Part shown: one piece after another, positions 27,201 through 42,200 of the stretch
How positions within the stretch are numbered: the stretch's first letter is position 1
Layout: each line of letters starts with the position of its first letter
Assembly (NCBI GenBank): GCA_013399305.1
Contig: VXAI01000020.1
Span: 2,259,416-2,323,415 of the forward strand
Length of the DNA: 64,000 nt
Origin: Rostratula benghalensis
Taxonomy: Eukaryota; Chordata; Aves; Charadriiformes; Rostratulidae
Reading direction: 5' to 3'
Position numbers and translations under genes: made by a program
Notes under the pieces: generated by a model
Told to the model about the DNA's origin: nothing
What the model saw: only the letters and a program-made list of their open reading frames with translations
Database searches by the model: none

Positions 27201-30200
27201 CAAACTCTAAGAGAGCTTGTACTCGGGGGCATTCAAAGCAGTTTTGTCATCAACAATCTAGTATCCCTTGAGCCCCCATGTCGTTTCGGTTGCCAGGCAA
27301 CGCTGGTGTTAATGTCTTAGAGGAGAAAAACTTACCAGGCATCTGGCCGTTCATCTGGTTCTGCATGTGTGGTGCAGGAGGGCCCCCACCTACCATACCA
27401 TCTGAAGACATGTTGTGGGAGCGTGGCGGTGGGGGAGGGCCGCTCTGGCTCATCCCGCCCGGACCCATAGGCATATTCTGTGTGGGTGGCTGAAAGGAGA
27501 CAGTTTAGTCAAACACGAGAAGCACTTAGCCTGACAAACACACTAGATGTACATATGGAACAGCCGCTGCCTATATTGTTCAGCAGGCTACGGAAGAAGA
27601 CACTGAAAGGCATTTCTCACTCCCAGACGCTTAACTCCTCCCAGTATATTAATTTCAGCAAAATGTTTAACCTTCCCATCCATTTTACATGAAGTCTTAC
27701 ACACAGGCAACACCTTCGAGCACCGCTTCGAAATAAAAAAATAATACATATATAATTTTTTAATGAGGCATCGATTTGTATCTGAAGAATTGTAAGATTG
27801 CTGGAGTGGCTCCCTCACACACACACACACACACACACAGCAACGTTCAGTGAGCAAAGAAAGAACTCTTCCATTGTAACTCTCTTACATCAACAATTTG
27901 TTGCTGTTAACAGACCTTGCATGGAGACAAAGTAGGTACAGCAAGAGACGAAAGCCTCCGAACGCTCATAGATAAGCAAAAAAAAAAATTGCAGCCGGGT
28001 GTGGTAAAGCGTTTGCGATCTCCTCCCCTCTCTCCCCCGAAGCGCTGAAGGCCTAGTTCCTAATTCCGTGCCAAACACCCCCTACAGACTGGAAGCACAT
28101 TACTGCTGGCCTCCAAAGGTCCAGAGACAGCTGCCTGGAAAGGATGTTTTTGGCAAATTTCCTAATGAAATTGTGAGGAAAATAACTGAATAACCTTGAG
28201 AGTTCAAAGAGGGAGAGCAAGAAAAACAGTAAGCACCAAGGGGGAATTTACTATTAGGTTCTACTCACAGCAATGTAAGGAGATGAAGAAACAGCTAGCT
28301 GCCAGCTTCGGTTCCCAATTAAAAACACCTGAGACTGTACAAGCCTCCTCACACACCTTCACCAAATGCTTTCAGGAGAATGCAAATCATCTCTGTGAAA
28401 GCAAATGCCTGGGTCTCTGGCTTTTGAGGACCCCCTCTAAAAGGCCATAACCATCCATGCAAAACCCTTTCCTGGGAGACAACCATGTGTGTATTTTTCC
28501 ACACTTCTCTTCACAGAAACAACCAAGGAGGTGATCCCTAAATTTCCACCCAGCCCAATCCCCCTTACACCTACACCTATTCATCAGGGAGTTCACAAAG
28601 AAAAGATGTAATACAGTGAAAAAGAGTTAGATCCTTCCAAAGAAGCATGATGTGGGACCCCTTTCTGGCCCTGGAGAAGACAACATCAGGGCAATACAGA
28701 CAGACACACGTTCACTTGCCAGGGCGAGAGAGGGAACAGGATTAATTTGTTTTCTCAACATTTCTTTAAATACATGAAGCATCTATACCCCACAGTATTT
28801 TTTAAAATGCCTCAAGAAATTAGTGAAATGCTTTTTCAGTAGGAAGGAGGAAGGAAGGAGATGTAAGAAAAAGCAAGCAAGCAGACAACCTCTCTTACTA
28901 AATTCCTTTAATTCCTCCAGATGAAGAGAATGACCTTTCACAAGCAAGTTTACTCCTCAACCTATAGCAGAAGTAGCAGAAGGTGGAAAAGGCAAGAGTG
29001 AGAAGCATCTCTTCTCTCTGATCAGTGAGAGTGCAATGCTGCTCCGTTTTGCTTGGTCCTTGTCCTGGGTTGAGAGACAAAGGACATCTTCTTCTAATGC
29101 TGCACTTTAAGAAGACTCCAGTGTCTGTGTTCATGAAAATATTTACTTTATAGCCAGCCAGGCTCTATCGGATTCAAGGTCTCAGTGTTTTTGAGCCTTG
29201 CCAGGTGCAAGGACAAAGAGAAGCAAGGCCTGGGCATTTGACCCAAGCTGGCCAACAGGATTATTTCAAACCATGAACATCACATTCAATAAAAATTAGA
29301 GAAGTTTGCTGTGTAGCTATCCCGCTCGATGGCAGCAGTCCAAACAACTCCCTGCCCTGGCGCTGGACCCGAGGTCTTCCTTTCCTCCTGAAGCTGTTTC
29401 ACTTGCAATGTCTGACATTTGCTGTCCACTGCTGGGAGTGCACAGCCTCCTGCTGATAGAATTATCTGACGATACCTCTTGTATCAGCAATAATACTAGC
29501 TCTTTAGTATTATTGGTAATTATTTAGTCTAACTCTATTAAGTTTATTTACATTTCAACTCCCGTGTTTATTGTGTTCCCCAGTTCCCCGTTCCTGGTGG
29601 GGAGGGGTCATCAGGTGATAGAATAATTGTCTGAACAACAATAAATTGTTATGTCCTTTCTCAAACCATAAAAGTCTTCCTCCATTACTGAGCAACCAAA
29701 GCAAGGCTGCTTCAGCTGGGTCTTCCTTCACTTCACTTTCAGCCCATGATCATGCTATTTTTGCAACTAAGAGAGACCATCTAAAACTGATTAAAGAGAA
29801 AGTAACAAACCTAAAACCCCAAAGAGACTATTTTAATTGTTTCTTTTAAAAGTAGGTTTTGGAATACCAGCAAAACCAACACACTTGGTATCTCCATGTG
29901 AGCAGCTAGAGCTCAGAGCAAAACAGCACCACATCAGCAAAACAGAGCAAAGCATTCCAAGTTAAAATGTTTTCAGAATTAAAACTTACTTCTTGGATTC
30001 CACATATAAATCATTATTAAATCCACTATTCACATAACGTACTAATAATGAAAGATACGATAAAGTACTAATAAATTTTATTTCTACCTAGGTTTTAGCT
30101 ATCCTGCCGCCATTACTGCACAAACATGGGCATGCCCTTATGCACGGAAAGATGGACAACAAACCTCCAAATATTATTTGAGACAAAACTATATATTCCA

Positions 30201-33200
30201 TCTCTGAAATTGATTCTGGAAGTTCTCAAAACATCCACTGTTAAACATTAAGACAAATGCTGCAGTGATAAAAAAACCAAACAGCACTGAGAGTGCGAAC
30301 ATTCAAGGACAGGAGAAAAAAAGCATTAAGGATTTTTAAATGCCCATTAGATGCAGAAACTTGCAAAAGATTTCACAAATCACTGAAGGAGTAATCGAAG
30401 ACACCCTAAAAGGTACAACCAGGAAATAACTTAGCAAGACTAGCTTCTGGATATGGAAATAGCCCTGTATGAACCCATTTCAAATTCTTAAAAATAATGC
30501 AAGAAAAAGGTCAATGCTGCAAACAAATTCAATCTTTCATTAAAATAAACTACCCCATAAGATGACTAGAAGGTAGGTGAACACTGTACTGCCTTTTATA
30601 AAGAAGTAGTAGGATCAGTTCTAGGAATCATAAATCTGCAAGCTGTGTTCCCCAAGCTACAAGTAAATTGATGAAAGTAATTAGAGTACTAGAAAACTCC
30701 AAGGATGATAAAACTAAAGATGAGTTAGTAGAGGGTCAATATAGAGAAATCCTATCTTTCTAATCTGTTAGAAATTTTCAAATATATAATTTAAACCACT
30801 TAAGTGCATATTTAATAAATAAATTCTTCATACAAGTTTGTTGGCAAAGCCTTTTGGAAAAATATGTTGTTCAGAGGTATACACTTTCACTGATCAGAAA
30901 TTGCTCAAAGGGAAGAAATAAGCAGTATTACACAAAGTTCAGAGAACAATGGAACATACAGAGGTCCTCCAAAATATTTGTTAGTAAACGGCAACATTTG
31001 AAGACAGTGCAACATTAATTACTGAAAACTGTGGAAGAAAGAATGAGAAAGATGAGAGGTGAAATTCAACATGGATAAATATACAGCAATTACAGTGGTT
31101 TTTTGAACCTCTACATTTATATTTCTATAGAAGAAACTCCTAAAACTAATCAAGAAAAAAAAATAACATCCCACAGTTCAGCAGGGAAAAAAATATTAAA
31201 AACCTCATAAAAACTATTCAAAATACCTACGTTCACTTTCTGATTACCTGTAGTACTTGGATATATCAAAAGTGAGGTACAATGTGCAAGAAAAAAAAAA
31301 AAAGCCATAGTATTTGTGATCATGACATATTTGGTTTGAGGAAAGTAATCACAAAAAGATACTGTAAAAGTAGAAGGATTCCAAAGAAGAGCAACCAGTC
31401 ATTCAAGACTTTAAATGTTTTTCATCTGAAACAACTGAGAAAAGGACAGATTGTTTTTTTATACATTGGAAAGAACATATGAGGATATGACAGAAACACA
31501 ATTTAATGTATGATACATATATAAAGTAGATAATCCAATTTATGCTTTAACAACAAAAAAAATCCCGGGAGAGTAGTCAATAAATTGAGGAATAACATTA
31601 AACATACAAGACCCCACATAAATCACATAAACGTGAGGAATTTATCAACAGGAGACACTAGAAGAAAGTTTAAATAAGATTCAGAGATAATTACACATAC
31701 ATATATGCAATCAAAACCATTACATTACATAGGATTTTCTGAAAGTGTTATAAGTCTTCATGTCAGGGTCATAAACCAATTACTATGTGATAGTAATTAA
31801 AAAAAATGTCTCCTGCAGATATAATTATTCCCTAGTGAAATTCCTCCAAAGTATTTCTTTTACTGGCCGCAGCCAGAAAACAAGAAAAGAGTGTTTTAAA
31901 AAGGCAATTTCTCTATTTCTGTAAGAGCTGATCCAGACTTTTACAGGTGATAAATTTTCTTTTAAATCATCTTTAATTGAAAAACAAAACAAAGGCAAGA
32001 AACCCTACAAATCCTTTTTTTCTTCTTTACAGAAATTGAGGAAATTGACTATCCCCAGCAATATGCACTTTGCATAATAAAGGCTTTCTAACTTACAACA
32101 CAACTACACACTATTCAAAAGCCAATAAGAAAAGAAAAATGAAAAAGAACACCCCACCCCCACTTTGTGACAGGAAATTTGGCCCACCATGAACCTCCCC
32201 ATTCAGCCTAGGTAAGCCGGGTGAACTGACATCCAAACGTAGTCAGGTTACCAGAACCAAAGGAAAGGCTACTTTCCTCTTTCTGCTGGATGAGTGACAG
32301 AAAGGCACAGAAATTAAAGTCACTGATGATTTTACTCTAATTACGAAGTAGAAAATGTTGTACATTTTACTATCACTTAAAGAAAGTAAATTAAAGAGCT
32401 AGAAGTAGGATGCTAGGCATAGCTTCACCTGTTAAACACTGATTTTTGGCTCACTTCCCCCAACACACGGATTACAATTTATAGCCACTAAACATATTTA
32501 ATATGTATCAGAGCATGAAAAAACCCAGAAATTTATACTCTGTTTTGTCCACCTCTGGTAACCTGAACTGGAAAATGACTGAAACTGACCTGCAGTTGTA
32601 ATCAAAGAAACAGATATGAAAAAAACACCATTAGATTTTAACTGACAAATTTCACCAAACAAAATCCTACTAAACTCTGAAGTTATTTGGAAGCATACAC
32701 TTAATGATCGTCAAGCTACGTTTTTTTATTTTTTAGGGGATTATCTTTTAAATAAGTTAGATAAAATGCAATACAGCAAGTAATAAAAGCTGCCATGGTG
32801 GAATTGTACACCTGGAACTTCTATTTATCATCTCTTCTCTGCCCTATCAGATTTTTCTTAATGTCAATAGCAGTTGAAAGGATTTGGGGTTTTTGTTTTT
32901 TACTTTTTTTTTTTTTTTACTTTTACAAAAACTGAAGTGGAATACCAACTCAGTCATCAATAAAATGTAAAAGAGAGGAAACAGTATTAAGCACACTAAA
33001 CCATAATATTGCTAATCAATACAAATAGCAATAGATATTTAAAATACCCTATCAAAAATACATTTTCCTTGAAAAATCTCTCAGGGAAAAAAAAAAAGCT
33101 GCATGGAACACAATCATCAAAGCCTTCTGATCCTTCTAAGAGAAACTCTAACTCAGGATTTAATCAATCATCTTTGTTTTCAGTTCTCAAATATCATTTT

Positions 33201-36200
33201 CTGCAAAACAAAATACCCCATCCCAGGTGGTACCTGCCCTGCTAACATCACAGCACCTGTCCCAGTCTCAGGGAACCATACTCTGTTGATAGGTGGTGAT
33301 GGCACCTGCAGAGTACTTACTGAGGTGTCAGACTGGGAAATAACATCATAAAGGAGTATGTTTTTACGATTTGAAAGAGGCAGGATTTATTTAACTGGGT
33401 TACGACTCTTCTTCTACAAGGTGTGGAGTGTTCTAGTACTGAGGTCATCTTAAACGATAAAATAATAATTCCATATCAGTTCTCAGCAGGCATACTATTT
33501 GGGCGTAAGGAGGACTTCTACATGAAAAGCATTTAGAATTGCATCCAAATAGTGAAGTTAATTACAGATGTGATTTGTGCTCTCACAGTTGGAGAGCTAG
33601 TTGTGACACCAGCGGTAAAGAATTCTAAATTTAGAGTGACAACCACTTTCTAAATCTCAATTTATGTCAGTATCTTCAAAAATCAGAAAAACTCTGACTT
33701 AATACTTAACCAAAATGTTAAAATAGTGCATAATGGAATTCTTAAACCCTTTGTTTAAAGAGGAAATTGGAATCTTTAGTTGTTCCAAACTGCATATATC
33801 ACCATATAAATATTTCCCTGTACATATATTCTTTAGCATCATTTTAACAACCAGAAAATTTAAGCCTAAAATATTTAATGTCCACATAGCAATAGCTCTT
33901 CTGATACTTAAAAAAAATCACACAGTATTTTTAACTCAATTTAACTAGAAATTATTTAAATCAAAAGTATGGATTCAGATGACTAGGAATAAGTTAACTG
34001 CAGACATTAATTTGGGGAACACTGAGCTATACAAACAAGACAACTTCAGAGGTGCTCCATAATTCCCCCATAACATGCAGTATCTGTCCTCAAAAGCAGC
34101 AGCTTTCTGGCTCCACAGCTGTTAACTTCCTGCCTCTTAGGCTTTTGAAGCGGTTTAATGTCTGGTCCAATATGTACAGCTTTTGCTTGCATTTAGTAGC
34201 CTAAGAGAAAAATTCCACTTCTACTCCAGCTCTTTAGAAAGCCTTATGTACACTTAACTAAAGCAGAAAGAATTCTGCAGAACCCTCAGAGCATTTCAAG
34301 GGGGAAAGAGCAAAGCCACACAGGCAAAAGGACTCGGCACCTCTGTTACCAGACTGCCTGGTACAGCTCTCAGCAAACTGCCTAGAGCCCAAACAGGTAT
34401 CAACTGTGCAGATACTGTACTACACACAGGCAAAAATCACACCTTCAAGTATGAAAGAATTACACTTTAGAGCACACTTCTCATTCAAATTGGCTGCTAT
34501 TTTTCCTGATTTCTAAGCCAGCCACGGGAGTTAATAGGCAATACAAGATTTTTGTGTGCACAGCGCACTGGCTCCCCATGTGGACACACCTGATGAGCAA
34601 TACATGCAAAGTAACTTAAAAAAAGTAGAGTGACTTTCTTATTTAAAGTGGAGTACATTACCGGTCTATGAGTTCACTCCTAACATGCTAACAACTTAAA
34701 ATTCCCGTATTATAATTGTTTTTAGAGGAATTGCTGGCTCACAAAGCTCCCCCCAGCAGCCTTCCATTTCCCAATACTACCCTTTCAGTTGTGCCAACAC
34801 AGCCACTTACAAAGGCCTGCAGTTAATCTGAACTAATCCAGCATTAAAATATCCCCTTTTGCACCTAATTAATCTGGACTGGTTTTCCAGATTGGTTCAT
34901 CATACAACAGCTCTGAAACACAGCAGAATTGTAGCTGATGAAGAGTATGGCTCTGGTTATGTCAGCACAACCAATACCATCAAATGGAGATCTCGTCTCA
35001 CAACCACCAAACTTCTTTTCTGCATTTAAAAGCCACTCTGGAGCAAAACTACCTGGGAAAGCAATTTTTAATATAAGACCAAGGCATACATGCATAAACT
35101 GTGGATCCACTATCTGAAGACTCTTCTAAAAATGCAGCATACCCAGTTCTCTTTTCCTAAAGCAGAAGACACCGTCTGCCCCAAAATATGCCTATCAACA
35201 CAAGGACTGGTGGTGTTGCAGAGATTGAACATATAGGCTAGGAGGGAGAAACAACCCACAAAACCTGAATTGCAGCAAATGTGATTGGTTTCTGTTTTCT
35301 AAGTTTTCTAAAAAGCTTTTGCTACTGACAATTTTAGAAGATTTCCTTCCCATAATGATTGGGTTTTCAGTTTCCTGGTATAAGCCATAAATGTATTCTT
35401 TCATGCTCCATCAAAAACACACAATAAAGTCTGAGTAGCCATTTGAACAACTAGTTTTCTTTTGCTTAATATCCCATAACCACATTTTTACATACATTGA
35501 ACAGATAAGCAGAGTGTTCACTTAGAGGTTGTAAGTCAAACAGCATCCAAAGCCCCAAAGACAGACAGTAGAGTTGATCACGTGCTGGCCTCGGAGCAAA
35601 CAAAATTAAGTGATAGAGAGATGCTCAACCTCTGTAAGCACTTCTACAGATACATCATAACACACTGCTTTTATAGCTGGTTATGGCACTCATATACAAG
35701 AACTAGCTACTGACAGCAATAAAGAATTAAATCTCACTGTAATACTGTACAACTTCAGGAAAAGTCTCATTAACCATGTTATTCAACCTGCTGAGTCTCC
35801 GAGATCACTTGAACACAGCTGTAACACTGAGTTCTGAGAACACCATGGTACTACACCATGAACCTAAATGTCTCACATTTCCCATTCTCCAGTGACACAG
35901 CCTAACTAACTGTGGCCTAGAGACTATTACCAAAGGGGGCATTCCCCACATTTCTTGCTCACAACACACAGGAAATATTTCTTTTGCTATGCAAAAGTCA
36001 ACACAACAAATAAAAAGCTAGAGTATGAGGAGTTGGAGGAAGGAATAATTTAAGCTATTATATTCTTCAGGGAGGATGCAGGGACAAATAGGTGAGCTTT
36101 TATCAAGAATGGATTTGCATTAGTTTGATAGTCTCTAGTGACAGTACAGGAACATGAAGTTTAGTTTCTTTTACCCATCCCAACCACTGTGGCTCTACTT

Positions 36201-39200
36201 GACTCTCATTTGAGGAGCAGCAGGCAAGTTGCTGTTTCAGTTATGTTACTACAACGTGAAAATCCTCACCAAACAGAAGTATTCAAATTTCTTGTTTTCA
36301 AGAACATAATTGCTGTTAGTGACATCGTCTAGAAATCCTCCTTGGGGTGTACGTGGGTAATATGGTGGGTATGAATGCAACATCTTTCCTCCCTTTCTCA
36401 AAAACTCTGCTGCCTTATCCCCTTAAAAAAAAAAAATCTTTGGAATTTATTAGGCTTTTTGAGAACTGTTTAACAAACATTTAATCAGAGCAATTATTCT
36501 TCAAAATCTAAGCTCCACTTCTGACTAATAGCTCACTTGCCTCCTGACAGGAAACATTCAACCTTTAGTTTGCTTTGTTCTCTATTTATTCAATTTACAA
36601 ATAGTTGAACTTGAATTTGCCATGGACTTGTGTTCTGAAAGTCTAATGCAGAGTAATAACACCATGCTGCTTGGTGTATCTGCTTTAAAACTAATTTCAT
36701 CAACACATCACCATTCAATATACACTGAATTAAGCCAGATGTTTAAAGACCTATGCTAACTGCGATCAGCAAGAAAGCAGACATCATTAACAGATATTCT
36801 GCTACACTACCATACATCAGACTTTGCCAAACATTTGGTACATAACTGGACAAGATGTTTATTAATTTAGGATTTCTCTCATCTTCAGTAATATGAGGTT
36901 TATTTGTAAGCTTAATTTTAAACTATTAAAACTGAGCCATATTTGTCTTTCTGGATACCACCTTGGTTTTGTTTTTTTGTGGGTTTGGGGTTTTTTTGAA
37001 ACTAGATTGAACATTGCCTCTTTGAAAAGTACTAAAGTGTATTTAAGATCATATGAGACTTTCCAGAAAGGTTTTGTTTTTAAAAAAAAAACAAACAAAC
37101 CCAAAGCATAAAACCCTCAAACCAAACAAAACAAATGTTTACCAATAAGCAACTTGAAGAAAAAGTTTTAGTCAGGCAGCAGTAATGATGTTTAATGATT
37201 CTACCTCTTGAAGCAGTTTCTTCAGAACTAACCAGCATTTCACTGCTTGTTGATGTTTAGTGTTTATAAAAAGCAATTATTTTATATAGAAGTGTTTTTT
37301 AACTAAAACAGTATGAACTCTGCCTTCACTGGTGTGACAAATTTGGGAACAGCATAGACTAAGGGATTTCACAAGTCCCATAAAAAGCTTCAGTTTTGAG
37401 ATAAGTATCTCAAGCAAGAAAAATTTGATAACTTATTAATAACTTTATTAATAAACCTTTCAGTATTATGAAAATAAGAAAAATAATTACATGAAATGTG
37501 CATATTTTCCTACAACTTGGAGACTGAGTTTTCTTGGAAGTCACTTGTTCAGCTTGCTACTGGAAGAAATTGGCACTTTCAATACGAAAGAAAATTGGCA
37601 TACTGAAAGTGTGAGTAATATGCATTTATTTTCATCAGCTTCTTGAAACACACACTGAAATCAAGTGCTCTGCACACTCACAGAAGGCAAGCTACATTAT
37701 GTAAGAAAAACTATGGGGGGAAAAAGAAGTATCGCTTTTTCTGTATTCAAAAAAATCCAACAAAACAAATGTTCTCCATTACTTAATTCCTACAAACCTC
37801 AGTATTTGTCCTGCACTCGAGCCTTTACATAACAGCCAATAATTCCTCTCTACTTTTATCAATACAATTATGATAATGGGTTGTTTTCCCATATATATTT
37901 GGCAAAATTAAGAAATATTGGAGAGGGAAAACATCCAAGTCAAGAAGTCTCTTTTCATTCAGTAGTTTGCAATGACTTTTTAAAGCCACTAAGACACTCT
38001 CTCACAAAAAAAAAAAAAACCCACACCAAAAAATAAGTTGGGGAGAATAAGACACCAAGACACCTTTTCTGCAGTTTGAGATTTAATGTGATTAGAAACA
38101 AAGACCCACAGACTACTTCACTACTACTTTTTGTGAGTTCTATTGGAGGTCACAGTAACCGACTTTAATTCACAGAATTACAGAACTGCAGGGGTTGGAA
38201 AGGACCTTCAGAGAGCTAGTCCAACCCCCTGCCAAAGCAGAGTCACCTACAGCAGGCTGGGTAGGAATGCACCCAGGCAGGGTTTGAGTATCTCCAAAGA
38301 AGGAGACTCTACAACCTCACTGGGCAGCCTGTTCCAGGGCTCTCGCACCCTCAAAGTAAAGAAATTTTTCCTCTTGTAAAGATGGAATTTCCCCTGTTCC
38401 AGCTTATGCTCATTGCCCCTTGTCTTGTTACTGCACACCACCAAGAGCAGTCTAACCCCATCCTCTTTGACACCCAACCTTTAGATATTTATAAGCATTG
38501 ATGAGGTTCCCTCTCAGTCTTCAACTCTCCAGACTAAACAGACTGAGGTATCTCAGCCTTTCCTCATAAGAGAGGTGCTCCATTCCCTTGATACTCTTTG
38601 TAGCCCTCCGCTGGACTCTCTCCAGTAGGCTCCCTGTCCTTCTTGAACTGAGGAGCCCAGAATTGGGCACAGTTACATCTTAGCTCCCTACAGTTCCAGG
38701 ATACTAATTCTTTGCTGTTGCCTTCCTTAAAACATAGCACCAGTGGACACCAAAAGAATGCAAGTGTTGTGTTCCTCGCTATTCAAGCCCTTTTTGGAAT
38801 GCCATCTTATCCCATACGAGGGTGGCAAATAGACTTTCCACTGCTGTTCAAGAAAGAGTATACCTACCATAACTCAGAAACAGGCAGCAAAAAGTTGCAT
38901 CAACTTTACAGGCAAACTCAGCAACAGCTCTTACTCAGCTGGAAACGCCCTTACTTATACTGCTGGTCACACAGCTGAGAAAAGACTGTTTGACAACAGG
39001 AGACTAACCTTGCACTTCTTTCATCTTCCGACATGAAGGAAAGCCTCTTACCCCAGAAATCATAATTTGATACTCTACAATTATCATGCATACAAAGACA
39101 ACAGGAGCTTTGTTATGGCACTGGAGTTGCAAAGTCTTTCTAGTTCTCTTCACCTGCAATGCCTGCTTCACCTCTTGCATCTTTTCCTTATTTCCAGGCT

Positions 39201-42200
39201 CTTTATAGAAGCATTTCTCTGCACAACAAGCACAGATGGTTCACTATACTTTTGTTCAGTTTAAGATTTATCTTGTTCTCTACAGGCAACACCACACTCT
39301 CAGAAAGGATGTAGTTATGCGATTCAAATGGTGCATTCTAAAAAATGTGGACAGACAGCACAGAAGCTGAATTTCTCATATTAAAACACACAACACTTGT
39401 GTCCAATAAAAAAGGCGGGAAGAGGGCAGTAACCATCCTGAGCAATCATGACAAAGTGTGAGGAAGAGCATACAACAAGCAAGTTTCCCAGCAATACGAA
39501 GCATTAACTCTCATGACTGCTCTGAGAGGATACAATGAAGTTATCGTCAGGTTCATGTCATTTTAGCTCATAGTAAAAGCTTCAATGAACCTGATCATTT
39601 AGCTTTTATGTTCAGTGTGGATGCTATCTCAACTGCAGCCCTCTTTTCAACTTCATTTCATCACACAAAAACATTTTTATAAAAACCAATGGTCAAGTTC
39701 TGACATTTCTTGAGGGTGTATTTACCTGATAAAAGCAAAATAAAATTTAAACAAAAAAAAAAAAAAAAATCAAGTATAGTTTACTAGGAGAACGATTGTC
39801 CAAATAAGAATGGACCAAACACAATTCAATTTCAGAAGCTACTCAGACTCAAGCCCTCCTAAGTTATGGGGAAACTACCACGCTGATAATATCATAGATT
39901 TGTTTTATTTTACTATTAAAAAATAGTAGATATTTACACACAGAGTATCTTGGTCCATAGTTAACTGTTACCACGTACAATCCCTGAATCTGGTAATATT
40001 GTTCAACAGCTGACACAGAAGCATGGTGAACAGAAACATAATACTTCCAAGTCTACTTGAGCCTCATCAGTTCTTAAATGGAAAACCAATAAAGGAAAAG
40101 AGTCCAAAGTAGTTTATCTTGCATTGCAAAAAAAGCAGTAGCTCACGTTTCCAAATTCTTCTGGCTGAAATTTGTTGCCAAGAAAGAAAAAAAATAAACA
40201 GTATTTTTCTAAAAACCCCAACAAAAAGTCATTTTACCTGATTACATTACATTCCAGGTAAATCTTCAAAGATTTGGCTCGGTAGGTCAGAACACCTACA
40301 CTTCAGTCAGACTGAATATCTAAATTTCATTTTGTATTTTAATTTGAAAGAAAACCTAAGAAGCTACCTTTTATTCCCCACACTCTCAGCTATCCAAAGG
40401 GGACTCCCCTCACCCCCAAACTAAAACACTATGCTACTGTCTCACTGCCGTGGAATATTCCTTACATTCAAGATAAGAAATGCAGTTCAGCCATGATCTG
40501 TTAAAGTCTCTCTCAGCCCTATCTTCATTTTAAGAAGAGAATGTCATCACATTCAACTTTAAGAACAGGGCTGTTCACCAGGGACTAGGATAAGGTCAAA
40601 TTCATTTCCAGTTGTCATCAGAACCAGGATATGAATTAAGCCTCCAAAACCATATTAGTTGAGTAATACACACAGCCCTCTTAAAGGTTTTTCCCTCCCG
40701 CTCAGCTACAAGCATGGATTTATAAAAAGAGAAGCCTCTACAGGCACAACAGGTTGGACATAATGAAGCACTGTTTCTATAGTCCTCTAGGTACCAACTT
40801 GAAAGGATGCTTCGCTAGTAGCAATGATTGGAGAACACTTCTCCAGAGACCAAAGAAAAAGTAATTCAATTTCAGTTGGTGAAAACTAGTATCTAGGAAT
40901 GGCTGTTTTATAGACATTCTTTTTAGCTTCATATTACAGAAATGAATCAAGACTATATTAATTCAAGAAAAGTCTTATTACCAAAAAACAAAGAACTTCC
41001 TTGTGTTACTCACAATGAACTCCCCAAGCTTTCCGATTAACACAAAAAGCAAACAGCAAGCTATTTTAATGTTTGTTGTAACTTTCCTTACTGCTCCATA
41101 AACAATGGAAGGGGGGGAAGGAATTTGAGGTAACTTATAAAATAAAGAGTTCAGGAAAAAAATATTTAGAAAATTCCAGATTTGAAAAAAAAAATAAATA
41201 AAGAGATAGCAAGTATTATCCAAGAAACCAAGAAATGCTTCATTTAGAAAGCAATGCAGTGTTTTAAGGCCATACAACCTTATTTCTTGCATATTATCAT
41301 TACCCACCTTAAAAAAGGTTGCTTTCTAATACAGGAGAGAGGCAAAGAATTTAAGATCAGAAAAGCAGACAAAGATTTATCCAATCTCATCCCACTGAGG
41401 CAAAAAAAATGGACAATATTACAGCAAAAAAAGTAACAGAAATCCCCACTCCAGCTTCCCCACTTTTCCCTGACGTAAAGCAAAAATCAGAGTATTGTTG
41501 TAGGTGGAGTTCTTTGTTGAGAAAAACCCTAAGACTGTCTATGAGAAGGTCAGATACTCTGGATTAAAGATGCAGTGCACAGTTTTTGAGCAAGACCTAA
41601 AAAGTGAGATTACCAGACCTCAAATACAGCATGAAAAGATGCTGCATCTTGCAGTCCCTGTACAGTACATTAGAGACTAAATGTTTGGTCATTGCCTCAA
41701 ACACTTCTGTGTGGTGTCGTGTTGGGTTTTTTTTCCTCCAGGCACCCACATGAAATTTATTCCCTACTTTTACACTATTTTGTACTTACTGCTGGTAGTA
41801 GAGACTGCATGTTCTGATTGGAGTCAGCTATAGTGGCTAGGTAAACCAAGTTGGTATGCAGCATCTGCTGGTATCTATCAAAAATAAACAAAAGCAAAGC
41901 AGACCTTAAGTCATGAATGCAATACCATCAGAATTTACTGTAATTCTACACACAAAGAAAGTCACCTAGGTAAAACAAGATTCAAAAGACCTACAAGAGT
42001 ACTATTAGTAGGAATCCTAAGCCTTTCCCCTCGCACTTAGGTATTACCCAACCTTTCCCAGTGTCTCCATCAAATCTGTGCCTGTATCTTTTCTATGCCT
42101 TCTGTCTTGCTGTGAAAAATCTAAAGCTGGGTGACACTGTTCTCACCTGCTTCGCTTCCTGCCGAAAACAAAGTCACCAGGAGACATATGGAGCATGTGT

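Larger units (their letters stand above)
21860..27335 (-). other. SS18: SS18 intron 4
   Basis: This 5.5 kb intron contains a long plus-oriented CR1 (22765-23596), a nested CR1 composite (24911-25375) and an X-box-like palindrome close to exon 4. No other gene was recognised. Confidence 0.85.
27490..41789 (-). other. SS18: SS18 intron 3 (14.3 kb, the largest)
   Basis: The intron separates the SNH-encoding exons 1-3 from the activation-domain exons. It contains a CpG-dense patch near exon 4, a (CA)12 tract at 27816-27839, a possible LTR-like segment at 29061-29640 and a CR1 fragment at 38171-38675. Otherwise it is AT-rich DNA in which I saw no exon or RNA gene. Confidence 0.85.
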
